Source: an uncultured Pelagibacteraceae bacterium (GTDB taxonomy: Bacteria; Pseudomonadota; Alphaproteobacteria; Pelagibacterales; Pelagibacteraceae). Taken from it: a stretch of 64,000 nt of DNA. Shown piece after piece: positions 17,618 to 26,762 of this stretch (positions within the stretch are counted from its first letter, which is position 1; every line of letters begins with the position of its first letter). The stretch is from NCBI GenBank assembly GCA_902524535.1, contig CABZDR010000002.1, positions 124,001 through 188,000 on the forward strand, read 5' to 3'. Position numbers and translations under genes: made by a program. The notes under the pieces were generated by a model. The model was not told the origin of the DNA, ran no database searches, and saw only the letters and a list, made by a program, of their open reading frames with translations.

Positions 17618-18433
17618 ATGAGTACTTCAACTAACATCCTTGATATTAAAAATATTGAAGTAATGTATGACAATGTCATTTTAGCATTACATGATGTTTC
17701 GTTAAAAGTGCCTAAAGGAAAAGTGGTAGCATTACTTGGAGCTAATGGCGCAGGTAAAAGTACTACACTAAAAGCAGTTTCAACTATGTTAGCCTCAGAA
17801 AGAGGCAAAGTTACAAAAGGTTCAATTGATTATGATGGCACTTCTATTGATAAACAAAACCCTTCACAAATGGTTGGGCTTGGTATGGTTCAAGTATTAG
17901 AGGGTAGAAGATGCTTTGGTCACTTGACTGTTGAAGAGAACATTATCTCAGGGGCTTATTCAAGGAAATTATCAAAAGGTGACATCAATCAAGAATTAGA
18001 AAAAATATATACATATTTTATAAGATTAAAGGAAAGAAGAAAAAGTCAAGCAGCATTTACATCAGGCGGAGAGCAACAAATGATAGCAGTCGCAAGAGCC
18101 ATGATGGCAAAACCTAAAATGCTCCTTTTGGATGAACCTACTATGGGTTTAGCACCACAATTAGTGGCTGAAATCTTTAATATTGTAAAAGAATTAAACC
18201 AAAAAGAAGGTGTTAGTATTTTACTTGCTGAGCAAAATACCAACGTTGCACTAAAAAACTCAGATTACGGGTACATTATTGAAACAGGAAGAGTTATGTT
18301 AGATGGAACAGCCAAAAGTTTATTGAGTAATGACCAGGTAAAAGAATTGTATTTAGGTATTTCAAAGAAAGGTAGAAAAAATTTCAGAGACGTACTTAAA
18401 GAAGAAAGTTTAACTAAGAAAAAAATTAACTAA
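17618..18433 (+). CDS. ABC transporter ATP-binding protein (LivF-like)
   Basis: This 271-residue ATPase energises the Liv-type importer. Walker A is GANGAGKST (41-49), the signature is SGGEQQMIAVARAM, and Walker B is MLLLDEPTMGL. The LivF class is indicated by LGMVQVLEGRRCFGHLTVEENI after the Q-loop. It has a basic tail of about 25 residues (SKKGRKNFRDVLKEESL) beyond the usual LivF end. The LivG-like partner begins two bases after its stop. Together they form the cytoplasmic ATPase heterodimer. Confidence 0.93.
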   Translation: MSTSTNILDIKNIEVMYDNVILALHDVSLKVPKGKVVALLGANGAGKSTTLKAVSTMLASERGKVTKGSIDYDGTSIDKQNPSQMVGLGMVQVLEGRRCFGHLTVEENIISGAYSRKLSKGDINQELEKIYTYFIRLKERRKSQAAFTSGGEQQMIAVARAMMAKPKMLLLDEPTMGLAPQLVAEIFNIVKELNQKEGVSILLAEQNTNVALKNSDYGYIIETGRVMLDGTAKSLLSNDQVKELYLGISKKGRKNFRDVLKEESLTKKKIN

Positions 18434-18435
18434 AG

Positions 18436-19230
18436 ATGACACAAGAAAGAAAATTTAAAATAGGGAAACCAATATTAGAAGTAAAAAATATCTCACTTTC
18501 TTTTGGTGGTGTTAAAGCAATAACTGATACCTCGTTCGATGTACTCGAGCATGAAGTTAGAGCTATAATAGGACCTAATGGAGCTGGAAAAAGCTCAATG
18601 CTTAATTGTATAAACGGAATTTATAAGCCTCAACAAGGAACTGTTTCTTTTAAAGGAAAAGAAATACCAAACATTACCCCCAATATCATGGCGCAAATGG
18701 GTCTTTCTAGAACATTTCAAAACTTAGCTCTATTTAAAAGAATGTCTGTCCTGGATAATATTTTAGTAGGCCGTAAGCTTCATACAAAAACAAATTTTCT
18801 TGAAGTTGCTTTTCAACTACCTAAAGTAAAAAAAGAGGAAAAACTAAATAGAGATAGATCTGAGGAGATAGTTAGTTTTTTAGAGATTGAAGATATTAAA
18901 GACACACCAGTTGGAAAACTTCCCTATGGACTACAAAAAAAAGTTGAGTTAGGTAGGGCCCTTGCAACAGACTCCTCAATAATTTTATTAGACGAACCAA
19001 TGGCAGGAATGAACGTTGAGGAAAAGAGAGATATGTGCAGATTTATTTTAAAAGTAAATGATGAATTGGGTACCACTATGGTTCTTATTGAACATGACAT
19101 GGGAGTAGTTATGGACATATCAGATAGAGTTGTAGTGCTTGATTATGGTAAAGTTATTGGAGATGGTACGCCTGATGAAGTAAGATCAAATCAAAAAGTA
19201 ATAGACGCTTATTTAGGGGTGGAACACTAG
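18436..19230 (+). CDS. ABC transporter ATP-binding protein (LivG-like)
   Basis: This 264-residue ATPase has Walker A GPNGAGKSS (near 51-59), Q-loop GLSRTFQNLALF typical of LivG, and the signature as LPYGLQKKVELGRALA, where LPYG replaces LSGG as is usual in LivG. Walker B is IILLDEPMAGM and the H-loop is LIEHDM. It is two bases from the LivF-like gene and ten from the first permease gene. The ATG at 18436 follows AAAG. Confidence 0.93.
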   Translation: MTQERKFKIGKPILEVKNISLSFGGVKAITDTSFDVLEHEVRAIIGPNGAGKSSMLNCINGIYKPQQGTVSFKGKEIPNITPNIMAQMGLSRTFQNLALFKRMSVLDNILVGRKLHTKTNFLEVAFQLPKVKKEEKLNRDRSEEIVSFLEIEDIKDTPVGKLPYGLQKKVELGRALATDSSIILLDEPMAGMNVEEKRDMCRFILKVNDELGTTMVLIEHDMGVVMDISDRVVVLDYGKVIGDGTPDEVRSNQKVIDAYLGVEH

Positions 19231-19239
19231 GATTAAAAT

Positions 19240-20148
19240 ATGGTTGATGAATTATTATTTTTTATGGAAGTTTTGGTTGGCGGTTTGCTTGCCGGAACTA
19301 TGTACTCACTTGTAGCTTTAGGATTTGTTCTAATTTTTAAAGCTTCAGCAACATTTAATTTCTCACAAGGGGCTATGGTTTTTTTCTCAGTTCTAGCTTT
19401 TTGTGGTTTCATGCAAGATTTTAACATACCTTTTGTACTTGCATTTATTTTAGCTGCTTTTTTAATGGTAGTAGTTGGTTTGTGTACTGAAAGATTTGTT
19501 TTAAGACCTTTGATGAATGCTAGCGAGGATACAGTGCTAATGGCTACAATCGGTCTAGGATATGTTTTAGAAGGTTTGGCTCAGGCAGCGTGGGGAGTAG
19601 AAGTTAGAAGACTAGATTTAGGTATAGGAGATTTTCCAGTGCCGTGGATCGCTGATAACTTAAAACTATTTATTAGTGCTCTTGATATTACCGCAGGACT
19701 TGTTGCAGCTATTATGATTATTGGTTTATTCCTTCTATTTAAATATACAAAAATTGGTCTTGGTTTGAGAGCTGTTGCAGATGATGCTGGTGCCGCTAGT
19801 TCAATAGGAATTCCTTTAAAACATATTATGTTATTAGTTTGGTCTGCTGCGGGGGTTGTAGCTTTGGTTGCAGGATGTATGTGGGGTGCAAGAGCAGGTG
19901 TTCAATTTGCTCTTGTTGACTTAGCTTTAAAAGCTTTGCCAGTATTAATTATAGGTGGTTTTTCATCTATTCCAGGAGCAATTATCGGAGGCTTAATTAT
20001 TGGTGCTGTGGAGAAGGTGTTAGAAGTATACATTGGACCGTTTTTTGGAGGAGCTATTGAAGGTTGGGCTCCTTACGTATTAGCAATATTCTTTTTATTA
20101 TATAGACCGGAAGGTTTATTTGGAGAAAAAATTATTAGGAGAGTTTAA
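19240..20148 (+). CDS. ABC transporter permease (LivH-like)
   Basis: This 302-residue inner-membrane protein has about eight spans and the LivH sequence pattern: GLLAGTMYSLVALGFVLIFKAS near 16-37, FNFSQGAMVFF near 38-48, and the conserved cytoplasmic loop GLGLRAVADDAGAASSIGI that contacts the ATPases. Its C-terminus LYRPEGLFGEK is typical. It pairs with the LivM-like permease three bases downstream to form the translocation path. Confidence 0.93.
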   Translation: MVDELLFFMEVLVGGLLAGTMYSLVALGFVLIFKASATFNFSQGAMVFFSVLAFCGFMQDFNIPFVLAFILAAFLMVVVGLCTERFVLRPLMNASEDTVLMATIGLGYVLEGLAQAAWGVEVRRLDLGIGDFPVPWIADNLKLFISALDITAGLVAAIMIIGLFLLFKYTKIGLGLRAVADDAGAASSIGIPLKHIMLLVWSAAGVVALVAGCMWGARAGVQFALVDLALKALPVLIIGGFSSIPGAIIGGLIIGAVEKVLEVYIGPFFGGAIEGWAPYVLAIFFLLYRPEGLFGEKIIRRV

Positions 20149-20151
20149 TTT

Positions 20152-21216
20152 ATGAAACCAGTTTTTATGACTTATACAAAAAAAGACCTAATTAACTTAG
20201 CTGTTTGTATGGTTCTGAGTGTATTTGTAATACCAACATTTATTACAACAGAATATTGGTACACTTCTATATTGATTCCTTGGCTTTGTTTGGCTTTAGC
20301 TACAATTGGACAACAAATTGTTATGGGTTACACAGGACAGCTAGCTTTGGGTGCAGCTGGTTTTATGGCTGCAGGGGCATTCGCCATGTTTAATCTTATT
20401 TTACGAGTGCCTGATCTTGGTTTCGTAGGCTCACTAATAGTGTCAGGTTTAATTGCTGCAGCTTTTGGAATTTTATTTGGTCTTCCTAGTTTAAAAGTAA
20501 GAGGAATTTATCTAATGGTAGCCACGTTAGCTTCGCAGTTTTTTATTATATGGATGATAGATAAATTTGGTTGGTTTAAAAACTACGACTCATCAGGAAT
20601 TATAACTGCTCAAGATATAGTTATCTTAGGAAAACCATTTACAACTCCATTAGCCATGTATTTTGTCTGTTTAGCTGTTACCACAGTATTAACCTTACTA
20701 GCGATGAACATGGCTAGAGGTAGCACTGGCAGGAATTGGATGGCAGTAAGAGATATGGATATAGCTGCAGAGTCAATGGGAGTTTCATTATTAAGAACAA
20801 AGGTACAAGCATTTGCCATCAGCGCATTTTATTGTGGTGTTGCAGGTGCACTTTTTGCATTTTGTTATCTTAAATCTTTAGAGCCAGTTGCATTTGATAT
20901 TAAACTATCTTTTAAAATATTATTTATGTGTATTTTGGGTGGGCTAGGCACAATTAATGGTGCTTTTATTGGTGCAGCATTTATCCTACTTTTTCCCGTT
21001 CTCTTAAACGCAATTGGTAACAATGTATTTCATGGTGCAATTGACGCAACAATTATATCTTCTATAGAGCAAGTGATATTTGGTGGGTTGATGATTATTT
21101 TTATGATTTATGAGCCTTTAGGGATGGCAAAACTTTGGGAAAACATCAAACAAAAATGGAAGACAAAAATTCCTTCGTCAACAAATATAAAGTCTTCTCT
21201 TAGCAAAAAAACCTAA
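20152..21216 (+). CDS. ABC transporter permease (LivM-like)
   Basis: This 354-residue inner-membrane protein has about nine to ten spans. LivM signals are GQQIVMGYTGQLALGAAGFM near 53-72, GLPSLKVRGIYLMVATLASQF near 115-135 and the ATPase-contact loop RNWMAVRDMDIAAESMGV. A lysine/serine-rich tail ends the protein. It is the last clear component of this five-gene importer. A tiny ORF starts two bases after its stop. Confidence 0.93.
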   Translation: MKPVFMTYTKKDLINLAVCMVLSVFVIPTFITTEYWYTSILIPWLCLALATIGQQIVMGYTGQLALGAAGFMAAGAFAMFNLILRVPDLGFVGSLIVSGLIAAAFGILFGLPSLKVRGIYLMVATLASQFFIIWMIDKFGWFKNYDSSGIITAQDIVILGKPFTTPLAMYFVCLAVTTVLTLLAMNMARGSTGRNWMAVRDMDIAAESMGVSLLRTKVQAFAISAFYCGVAGALFAFCYLKSLEPVAFDIKLSFKILFMCILGGLGTINGAFIGAAFILLFPVLLNAIGNNVFHGAIDATIISSIEQVIFGGLMIIFMIYEPLGMAKLWENIKQKWKTKIPSSTNIKSSLSKKT

Positions 21217-21218
21217 TA

Positions 21219-21302
21219 GTGGATAAAAAAAAGTTAATTTTTGCATTACTGGTTGGAATTATTATAGGGTTGCTTGTAGAAAATAACTTTCTAATCGGCT
21301 AA
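21219..21302 (+). CDS. 27-residue membrane microprotein after LivM
   Basis: A GTG at 21219, two bases after the livM-like stop, opens a 27-residue frame: MDKKK, then one hydrophobic stretch (LIFALLVGIIIGLLV) and ENNFLIG. Its stop overlaps the convergent GpsA-like gene by four bases. The shape is that of a single-span membrane peptide and the spacing favours translational coupling. A comparable tiny ORF follows the second LivM gene at 47.4 kb. The start codon and lack of homology keep confidence low. Confidence 0.4.
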   Translation: MDKKKLIFALLVGIIIGLLVENNFLIG

Positions 21303-22249
21303 ATTTTTTTATTATATATTATCGTCTTTAGCAAATGAGCCATCAACGGTATATTTTTTTTATTAATTTTTTTTAAAATATAAGGAGCAATTTCTCTAGC
21401 TAATTGCTCACCTTCGACTGTATCTTTTGGCATAAACTTTTTTTTAGCTGCTGCAAATGTAAAACCTTTACCCAAAAAATCTCCCATTTTACTATTCCTT
21501 CCACCCACAGCACTCACATATAAATCGCCAATACCAGCAAGCCCTAATATCGTCGATTCATCTCCTTTAAAATATTTTATTAAAAATTTCATCTCATTTA
21601 CACTTTTTTGGAATAAGTCTGATGCAGTGTTAAAATTTTGACCTGAGCCTATTACCATTGCATATATATTTTTTATCGCTGAGCAAATTTCTACTCCAAT
21701 AACATCTTTAGAAAATTCAGTTCGATAGTATTTGGTAGATATTTGTTTTCCAATCCATTTGGCAACTTTGATATTCTTATTTGCTACTACCACGCTTGTT
21801 TTATTTTTTCTTGCTAATTCTTTAGCTAAACAAGGTCCTTTTAAAACGGATACATTTGCAACATTGTAATTATTTTTAAGTAACGCTGAAATAGTTAAGA
21901 GTTTTTTTCTTTTTTTATCATATTTTAGTCCTTTAGTAAGAACTAGTAATGGTGCTTTTATTTTTAAGTCTTTTAACTCTTTTCCAATAAAATCAATTCC
22001 AGCAAGACTCAATGCAATTACAATTAAATCAAATTTTTCTTTAAATATTTTTTTTGAATAATTTTTAAATTTTAGCTTTTTGGGTAAATTCATTTTTAAA
22101 GAAGAATGAAATTTTTTTTTTGATACTAAATTTTTAATAAAAACTTTGTTGTATGGTTCTGTAATTATAACTCTATTATTATTTTCTAAACATGGTATTG
22201 AAAAAGCAGAACCCATTGCACCACCACCAATAACTAATATTTTTTTCAT
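21299..22249 (-). CDS. NAD(P)-dependent glycerol-3-phosphate dehydrogenase-like protein (divergent GpsA)
   Basis: This 316-residue protein has the GpsA layout: an N-terminal Rossmann motif ILVIGGGAMGSAFS (4-17), TKGL near 105, VLKGPCLAKELA near 135, the catalytic-lysine region CSAIKNIYA near 190, and GLAGIGDLYVSAVGGRNSKMG near 238-258, the GpsA dihydroxyacetone-phosphate site in variant form. The canonical enzyme reduces DHAP for phospholipid synthesis. Several core motifs are altered (SAVGGRNSK in place of the usual TCTxxxSRN), so this may be a paralog with another polyol phosphate or sugar phosphate substrate. Confidence 0.75.
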   Translation of the reverse strand: MKKILVIGGGAMGSAFSIPCLENNNRVIITEPYNKVFIKNLVSKKKFHSSLKMNLPKKLKFKNYSKKIFKEKFDLIVIALSLAGIDFIGKELKDLKIKAPLLVLTKGLKYDKKRKKLLTISALLKNNYNVANVSVLKGPCLAKELARKNKTSVVVANKNIKVAKWIGKQISTKYYRTEFSKDVIGVEICSAIKNIYAMVIGSGQNFNTASDLFQKSVNEMKFLIKYFKGDESTILGLAGIGDLYVSAVGGRNSKMGDFLGKGFTFAAAKKKFMPKDTVEGEQLAREIAPYILKKINKKNIPLMAHLLKTIIYNKKI

Positions 22250-22315
22250 AAAGTTTTTCTTTGTATAAATATTAATATAGGTTTATTCATAGTTTGAATA
22301 TAAAAAAAATTTAAA

Positions 22316-23437
22316 ATGCAAAATCTTAAATGGAAATACTCTAAATTCTTAATAAATAAAAACTTTCAATTTAGTAGAAGATATGTTCTAAAATATTTAC
22401 CCTCAAATTTATTGGTTAATTCTCACAAAAGTATATCAAAATGGAAAGGATATAATCCAACTCCTCTATTAAAATTAAATAAACTAAATAAAAATCTTCA
22501 ACTTAAGAATATATTTTACAAAGACGAATCAAAGCGATTTCACTTGAAATCCTTTAAAGCTCTGGGTGGAGCTTATGCAGTAGAGAAAATTTCAAAAAAA
22601 AATAACAGAATAATTGTTTCATCGGCAACAGCTGGTAATCATGGTAGATCTGTAGCATGGGGAGCGCAAAGACTAAAATTACAGTGTAAAATTTTTGTTA
22701 GTCAATATGTAAGCGAAACAAGGGTAAAAGAAATCAAAAAACTTGGAGCCGAAGTAATTAGAGTAAGAGGAAATTATGAAGCTTCATTGAGAGAATGCCA
22801 GTTACTTTCAAAAAAAAATAATTGGAAAATTGTTCAAGATGTATCGTCAAAAAATTATAGATATATTCCTAAACTGACAATGGCAGGGTACTCTATTTTG
22901 ATTAAAGAAATCTCCAAACAAACCAATCAATATATTACTCATATATTTCTTCAAGCGGGTGTTGGCGGTTTAGCTGCAGGTTTGGTTGCTGGAGTAGCAA
23001 AACATTTTAAAAAAATTCCAAAAATTATTATTGTTGAGCCAGACAGAGCTGATTGTGTACTTCAAAGTATCAAAAACAATAAATTAAAAAAAATAAGAAT
23101 AAAAAGAGAGAGTATTATGGGCGGTATGTCTTGTAATGAAATGTCTCTTGTACCTTGGCAAATATTAAAAAAAGCAAGCAATTGTTGTGTCTCAATTTCG
23201 GATAATAATGTTGCTAAAACAGTAGCTAGCTTAAAAGATAAAAAGTTTAGCAAAAATTCAATTATAGGTGGTGAATGCGCTACTCCAGGAATTATTGCTT
23301 TGATTGGAATTTGTAACGACAAAAAAGCTAAAAAATTGATAAACCTTAATGAAAATTCAAATGTCTTAGTCATTGGATGCGAAGGTAATGCAGATGTTAA
23401 ACTTTACAAACAACTGTTATCTAAGGGTAGAAAATAG
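22316..23437 (+). CDS. dpaL: Diaminopropionate ammonia-lyase-like PLP enzyme
   Basis: This 373-residue PLP fold-type II enzyme matches DpaL: YNPTPLLKLNKL near 46-57, KDESKRFHLKSFKALGGAYA at 69-88 with the PLP lysine as Lys81, and the SATAGNHGRSVAWGAQ phosphate loop region near 102-117, followed by GVGGLAAGL and IIGGECATPGI. DpaL splits 2,3-diaminopropionate into pyruvate and two ammonia. It is seven bases ahead of the photolyase gene. A threonine-dehydratase-like activity is the main alternative. Confidence 0.85.
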   Translation: MQNLKWKYSKFLINKNFQFSRRYVLKYLPSNLLVNSHKSISKWKGYNPTPLLKLNKLNKNLQLKNIFYKDESKRFHLKSFKALGGAYAVEKISKKNNRIIVSSATAGNHGRSVAWGAQRLKLQCKIFVSQYVSETRVKEIKKLGAEVIRVRGNYEASLRECQLLSKKNNWKIVQDVSSKNYRYIPKLTMAGYSILIKEISKQTNQYITHIFLQAGVGGLAAGLVAGVAKHFKKIPKIIIVEPDRADCVLQSIKNNKLKKIRIKRESIMGGMSCNEMSLVPWQILKKASNCCVSISDNNVAKTVASLKDKKFSKNSIIGGECATPGIIALIGICNDKKAKKLINLNENSNVLVIGCEGNADVKLYKQLLSKGRK

Positions 23438-23443
23438 ATAATT

Positions 23444-24865
23444 ATGTCAAAAAATGCAATTACCTGGATCAGAGAAGATTTTAGAATAGAAAGTAACCCT
23501 GCTCTTTCTTACGCAACTCAAAATCATGAGAGAGTGCTAGCCCTATACATTTATAACAAAAATGATTTTGATGCTAAAAGAGAAGCACAAAAATGGTGGC
23601 TTTCAAAATCATTAGAAATCTATAAATCTGAACTATCTAGGTTTAAGATCAATCTTCAAATACTAGCAGGTGATGAACTGGATATATTTTCAAAAATTAA
23701 TAAAAAAGATAATATTTCTGTATACTGGAATAAAATTTACGAGCCGGACGTAATCGCGAAAGGGAAAAAAATTAGAGACATTTTTGTTAAAAATGAAATT
23801 AATTATAAATATTTTAAAGGGAATATTTTAAATGAGTTTCAAGAAGTAACTAAAAATGATGGAACGCCTTTCAAAGTGTTTACTCCTTTTTGGAAAAATG
23901 CTGAACAAAAATTTTTAGGATTACCACCGAGTAAAAATTATAGTATTAAAAAAAAAACAAAGTCACTAGCATTCTTTAAAAATTGTATAGAGCCAAAGGA
24001 TATTCTTCCAAAAAAAAATTGGTATAAAAAGTTTGAAAAATATTGGAAGGTATCTGAGGACGAGTCTAAAAAAATTCTGAAAAATCTAATTGATGGTAAA
24101 ATTAAAGATTATGGAACTGCAAGAGATTATCCTTCTGTTGATGGTACATCTAAATTATCTCCTTATATCAAACATGGACAAATTCACGTAAACACTATTT
24201 GGAAAAAGTGCAGTGAAATTAAATCTAAAGGGATTGGTTACAGAAAATATATTAATGAACTAGGTTGGCGTGAATTTTCGCACAGTCTAATTAATTATTT
24301 TCCAGAATTTTTAAAAGGAAATTATAGAAAAGAATTTGATAAGTTCCCCTGGGTCAAGAATGAAAAGTTTTTAAAGGCGTGGAAATCAGGTATGACGGGT
24401 TATCCGATTGTCGATGCTGGGATGAGAGAACTTTATGAGACTGGATGGATGCATAACCGAATAAGAATGGTTGTAGGTTCCTTTTTAGTGAAACATTTAA
24501 GAATAAATTGGACTGAAGGTGAAAAACATTTCAGAAATTGCTTATTAGATTTCAATAAAGCTAATAATGTTGCTCAATGGCAATGGGTTGCAGGATGTGG
24601 AGCGGATGCAGCTCCTTACTTCAGAATTTTCAATCCTATTCTTCAAGGAGAAAAATTTGATAAAGAGGGCGTATATGTTAAGAGGTGGATTCCTGAGCTA
24701 AATAAAGTTCCAAAAAAATTTATACATAAGCCATGGGAGATGGAGATAAAATTCCAAGAAGCAATTAAAACAATCATAGGGAAAAAATATCCAAAACCAA
24801 TAGTTGTCCATGAAGAGGCACGTAAAGCTGCCTTGGAAGCTTTCCAAACTTTAAAAAAAAATTAA
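23444..24865 (+). CDS. phrB: Deoxyribodipyrimidine photolyase
   Basis: This 473-residue flavoprotein has an N-terminal antenna domain (ITWIREDFRIESNPAL near 6-21) and a C-terminal FAD domain with the class I CPD photolyase signatures GWREFSHSLINYFP near 282-295, GYPIVDAGMRELYETGWMHNR near 330-350 and the WVAGCGADAAPYFRIFNP segment near 385-402. It repairs UV-made pyrimidine dimers using blue light, useful for a surface ocean cell. Its end overlaps the convergent yjbQ gene by four bases. Confidence 0.93.
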   Translation: MSKNAITWIREDFRIESNPALSYATQNHERVLALYIYNKNDFDAKREAQKWWLSKSLEIYKSELSRFKINLQILAGDELDIFSKINKKDNISVYWNKIYEPDVIAKGKKIRDIFVKNEINYKYFKGNILNEFQEVTKNDGTPFKVFTPFWKNAEQKFLGLPPSKNYSIKKKTKSLAFFKNCIEPKDILPKKNWYKKFEKYWKVSEDESKKILKNLIDGKIKDYGTARDYPSVDGTSKLSPYIKHGQIHVNTIWKKCSEIKSKGIGYRKYINELGWREFSHSLINYFPEFLKGNYRKEFDKFPWVKNEKFLKAWKSGMTGYPIVDAGMRELYETGWMHNRIRMVVGSFLVKHLRINWTEGEKHFRNCLLDFNKANNVAQWQWVAGCGADAAPYFRIFNPILQGEKFDKEGVYVKRWIPELNKVPKKFIHKPWEMEIKFQEAIKTIIGKKYPKPIVVHEEARKAALEAFQTLKKN

Positions 24866-25284
24866 GTCTCGCCTAAAAAATGATGAATTATAGATCTTGT
24901 TTGTGGATTTATTCTATGTTCAAACAAATAGATTCCTTGCCAAGTTCCAAGTAATAATTTTCCGTCTTTGATGCTTAAAGATATTTGATTATTAGTTATT
25001 GCTGATTTTATATGTGCCGGCATATCATCTTTACCTTCTGTGGTGTGAATATACAATTTGTTGTCCATGGGAACTAAACTATTAAAATAATTTATTAAAT
25101 CTTTTTGAACGTCTGGATCTGCATTTTCCTGTACAACTAATGATGCACTAGTATGCTGAATACTCAGATTTATTATACCAGTTTTAAAATCATTTTTTTT
25201 TATCCATTCAAGAGTTTGATCAGTAAAGTCATATAATTTCTGACCATTGGTATTTATTTTCAAATTATAAAATTTTTGTTTCAT
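24862..25284 (-). CDS. yjbQ: YjbQ / UPF0047 family protein
   Basis: This 140-residue protein carries the UPF0047 signatures HTSASLVVQENADPDVQKD near 47-65, EGKDDMPAHIKSAI near 82-95 and GTWQGIYLFEHR near 112-123, with the conserved histidines that line a metal-like site. The family has reported weak thiamine-phosphate-synthase-like activity, but its main role is not established. It is the last gene of the csaA-to-yjbQ run and overlaps zapE by four bases. Confidence 0.9.
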   Translation of the reverse strand: MKQKFYNLKINTNGQKLYDFTDQTLEWIKKNDFKTGIINLSIQHTSASLVVQENADPDVQKDLINYFNSLVPMDNKLYIHTTEGKDDMPAHIKSAITNNQISLSIKDGKLLLGTWQGIYLFEHRINPQTRSIIHHFLGET

Positions 25285-26336
25285 ATATTGTATTTCATCG
25301 AAGTTAATTCATATAATCTACTAATTGTACGTTTAAAAGGCTGCTCTAATGATCTTGAGGTAGTAAATTCATGTATGTTCTGACTTGCTGTCACAGCTAT
25401 AGGTAAATTTTTATCATATATAATATCTATTAAGGTTATAAACCTTTGCTGTTGATTAGAATTAATATCGTTAAACTGCGGGATTTTTTCGATAATCATA
25501 AATTTTAAATTTTTTACAATTTCTAAATAATCCTCTGCTCCTAAATTATTGTCACAGAGCTCATCAAAATTAAATCTAGAAATACCTTCGTAAAAATTTT
25601 TTATCTCAAATATTCTTCCTTTAATATTTAAATTCTTTGAAAAATTTTTTTTATTTTTTGTAATAACTCTAAAAAATTTATTAATTTCAAAATTATTCTC
25701 TTCATTGAGAGGGAAAAAAAAGCGTTGTTTCTGATTATCTTTTGATCTTCTATAATCTTCCTCAATCCTTAATTCATGTTCTATTGACTTTGACTGCATA
25801 ATGTTAATGAAAGGCTTGAATTGATCTCTTTGTAATCCATCTTTATAGAGATCTGAGATTTTTGTATTTGAGGTAATGATTATTTTAATATTTCGTTTAA
25901 ATATTTGCTCAAATAACTTTCCAAGTATCATTGCATCTACAATGTTAGTTACCTGGAATTCATCAAAGTAAATTAATGATATTTTAGATTTCAAATCATT
26001 TACAAATGAGTTTATAATATTTTCATCGCTACTACCCTTGTTCTCATGAATAAAATCATGAAAATTAATCATAAATTCGTTGAAATGAAGTCTTTGCTTT
26101 TTGGTATCTATAAAATCAAAAAAAAAATCTAAAATCATTGTTTTACCTACGCCTACACCTCCAAATAGATAAAAGCCCAACTCATCAGAGTTTTTTTCAA
26201 AAATCTTTTTTAATAATGAATTTTTAAAATTTTTATTATGGTAACTTTCAAGTTGTTCAACGACTTTAATTTGATTTTGATTAATATTGAATTTATTTTT
26301 TTTACAATGTTCCAAAAATAAATCTTTAAAATTCAT
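25281..26336 (-). CDS. zapE: ZapE / AFG1-like ATPase
   Basis: This 351-residue AAA-type ATPase has Walker A GGVGVGKT at 59-66, Walker B ISLIYFDEFQVTN near 133-145 and the AFG1 family landmarks LRIEEDYRRS and ASQNIHEFTTSRSLEQPFKRTISRLYE-type C-terminal sequence with the ERTxSRL-like element. ZapE associates with the division ring in E. coli, while its mitochondrial relative AFG1 helps in protein quality control. It overlaps neighbours on both sides by four bases (ATGA). Confidence 0.9.
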   Translation of the reverse strand: MNFKDLFLEHCKKNKFNINQNQIKVVEQLESYHNKNFKNSLLKKIFEKNSDELGFYLFGGVGVGKTMILDFFFDFIDTKKQRLHFNEFMINFHDFIHENKGSSDENIINSFVNDLKSKISLIYFDEFQVTNIVDAMILGKLFEQIFKRNIKIIITSNTKISDLYKDGLQRDQFKPFINIMQSKSIEHELRIEEDYRRSKDNQKQRFFFPLNEENNFEINKFFRVITKNKKNFSKNLNIKGRIFEIKNFYEGISRFNFDELCDNNLGAEDYLEIVKNLKFMIIEKIPQFNDINSNQQQRFITLIDIIYDKNLPIAVTASQNIHEFTTSRSLEQPFKRTISRLYELTSMKYNI

Positions 26337-26761
26337 TTCTTCGTTTTAAAATCTATTCCATATTCTGATCTCGGCCCTTTTCTTAGTCCATAAGGTCCAG
26401 CTATAAAAATTGTTAAAGGCTTTGTTCCAGGTTTAATATCAACTCTATGTAAATTATTTGCAGATCTAAACCCTACGTACCCCGGAGCTCTCCAGTATCT
26501 TCCTGACTCTATTGTTTCCCAGTACCCGTCCCTCAACACAATTGTTACATAAGGAAATGTATGATTGTGTACTCCAACACCGTGATCATCAGCAAGCATT
26601 TCATGTATCAATATGTTAAAAGGAAACCATTTGGGTCTTTTTCTAAACAAAACATAGTATCGATTCATCCATGGCTTAGCTAATTCAAATTGGGGATGCG
26701 ATGGCCCTCTATCCAATACTACCCTTTTTCTACCTAGAGCATCTAATAATCTTAAAATCAT
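26333..26761 (-). CDS. Cupin-fold protein of unknown function
   Basis: This 142-residue soluble protein shows a probable double-stranded beta-helix metal site: ILIHEMLADDHGVGVHNHTFPYVTIVL near 51-77, where H66 and H68 of VHNH and the downstream HRVDI could bind a metal, and GYWETIESGRYWRAPG near 79-94. It resembles small cupin dioxygenase-like proteins but I cannot place it in a defined family. It sits between bamB (one base apart) and zapE (four-base overlap) in a compact operon. Confidence 0.65.
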   Translation of the reverse strand: MILRLLDALGRKRVVLDRGPSHPQFELAKPWMNRYYVLFRKRPKWFPFNILIHEMLADDHGVGVHNHTFPYVTIVLRDGYWETIESGRYWRAPGYVGFRSANNLHRVDIKPGTKPLTIFIAGPYGLRKGPRSEYGIDFKTKK

Positions 26762-26762
26762 C

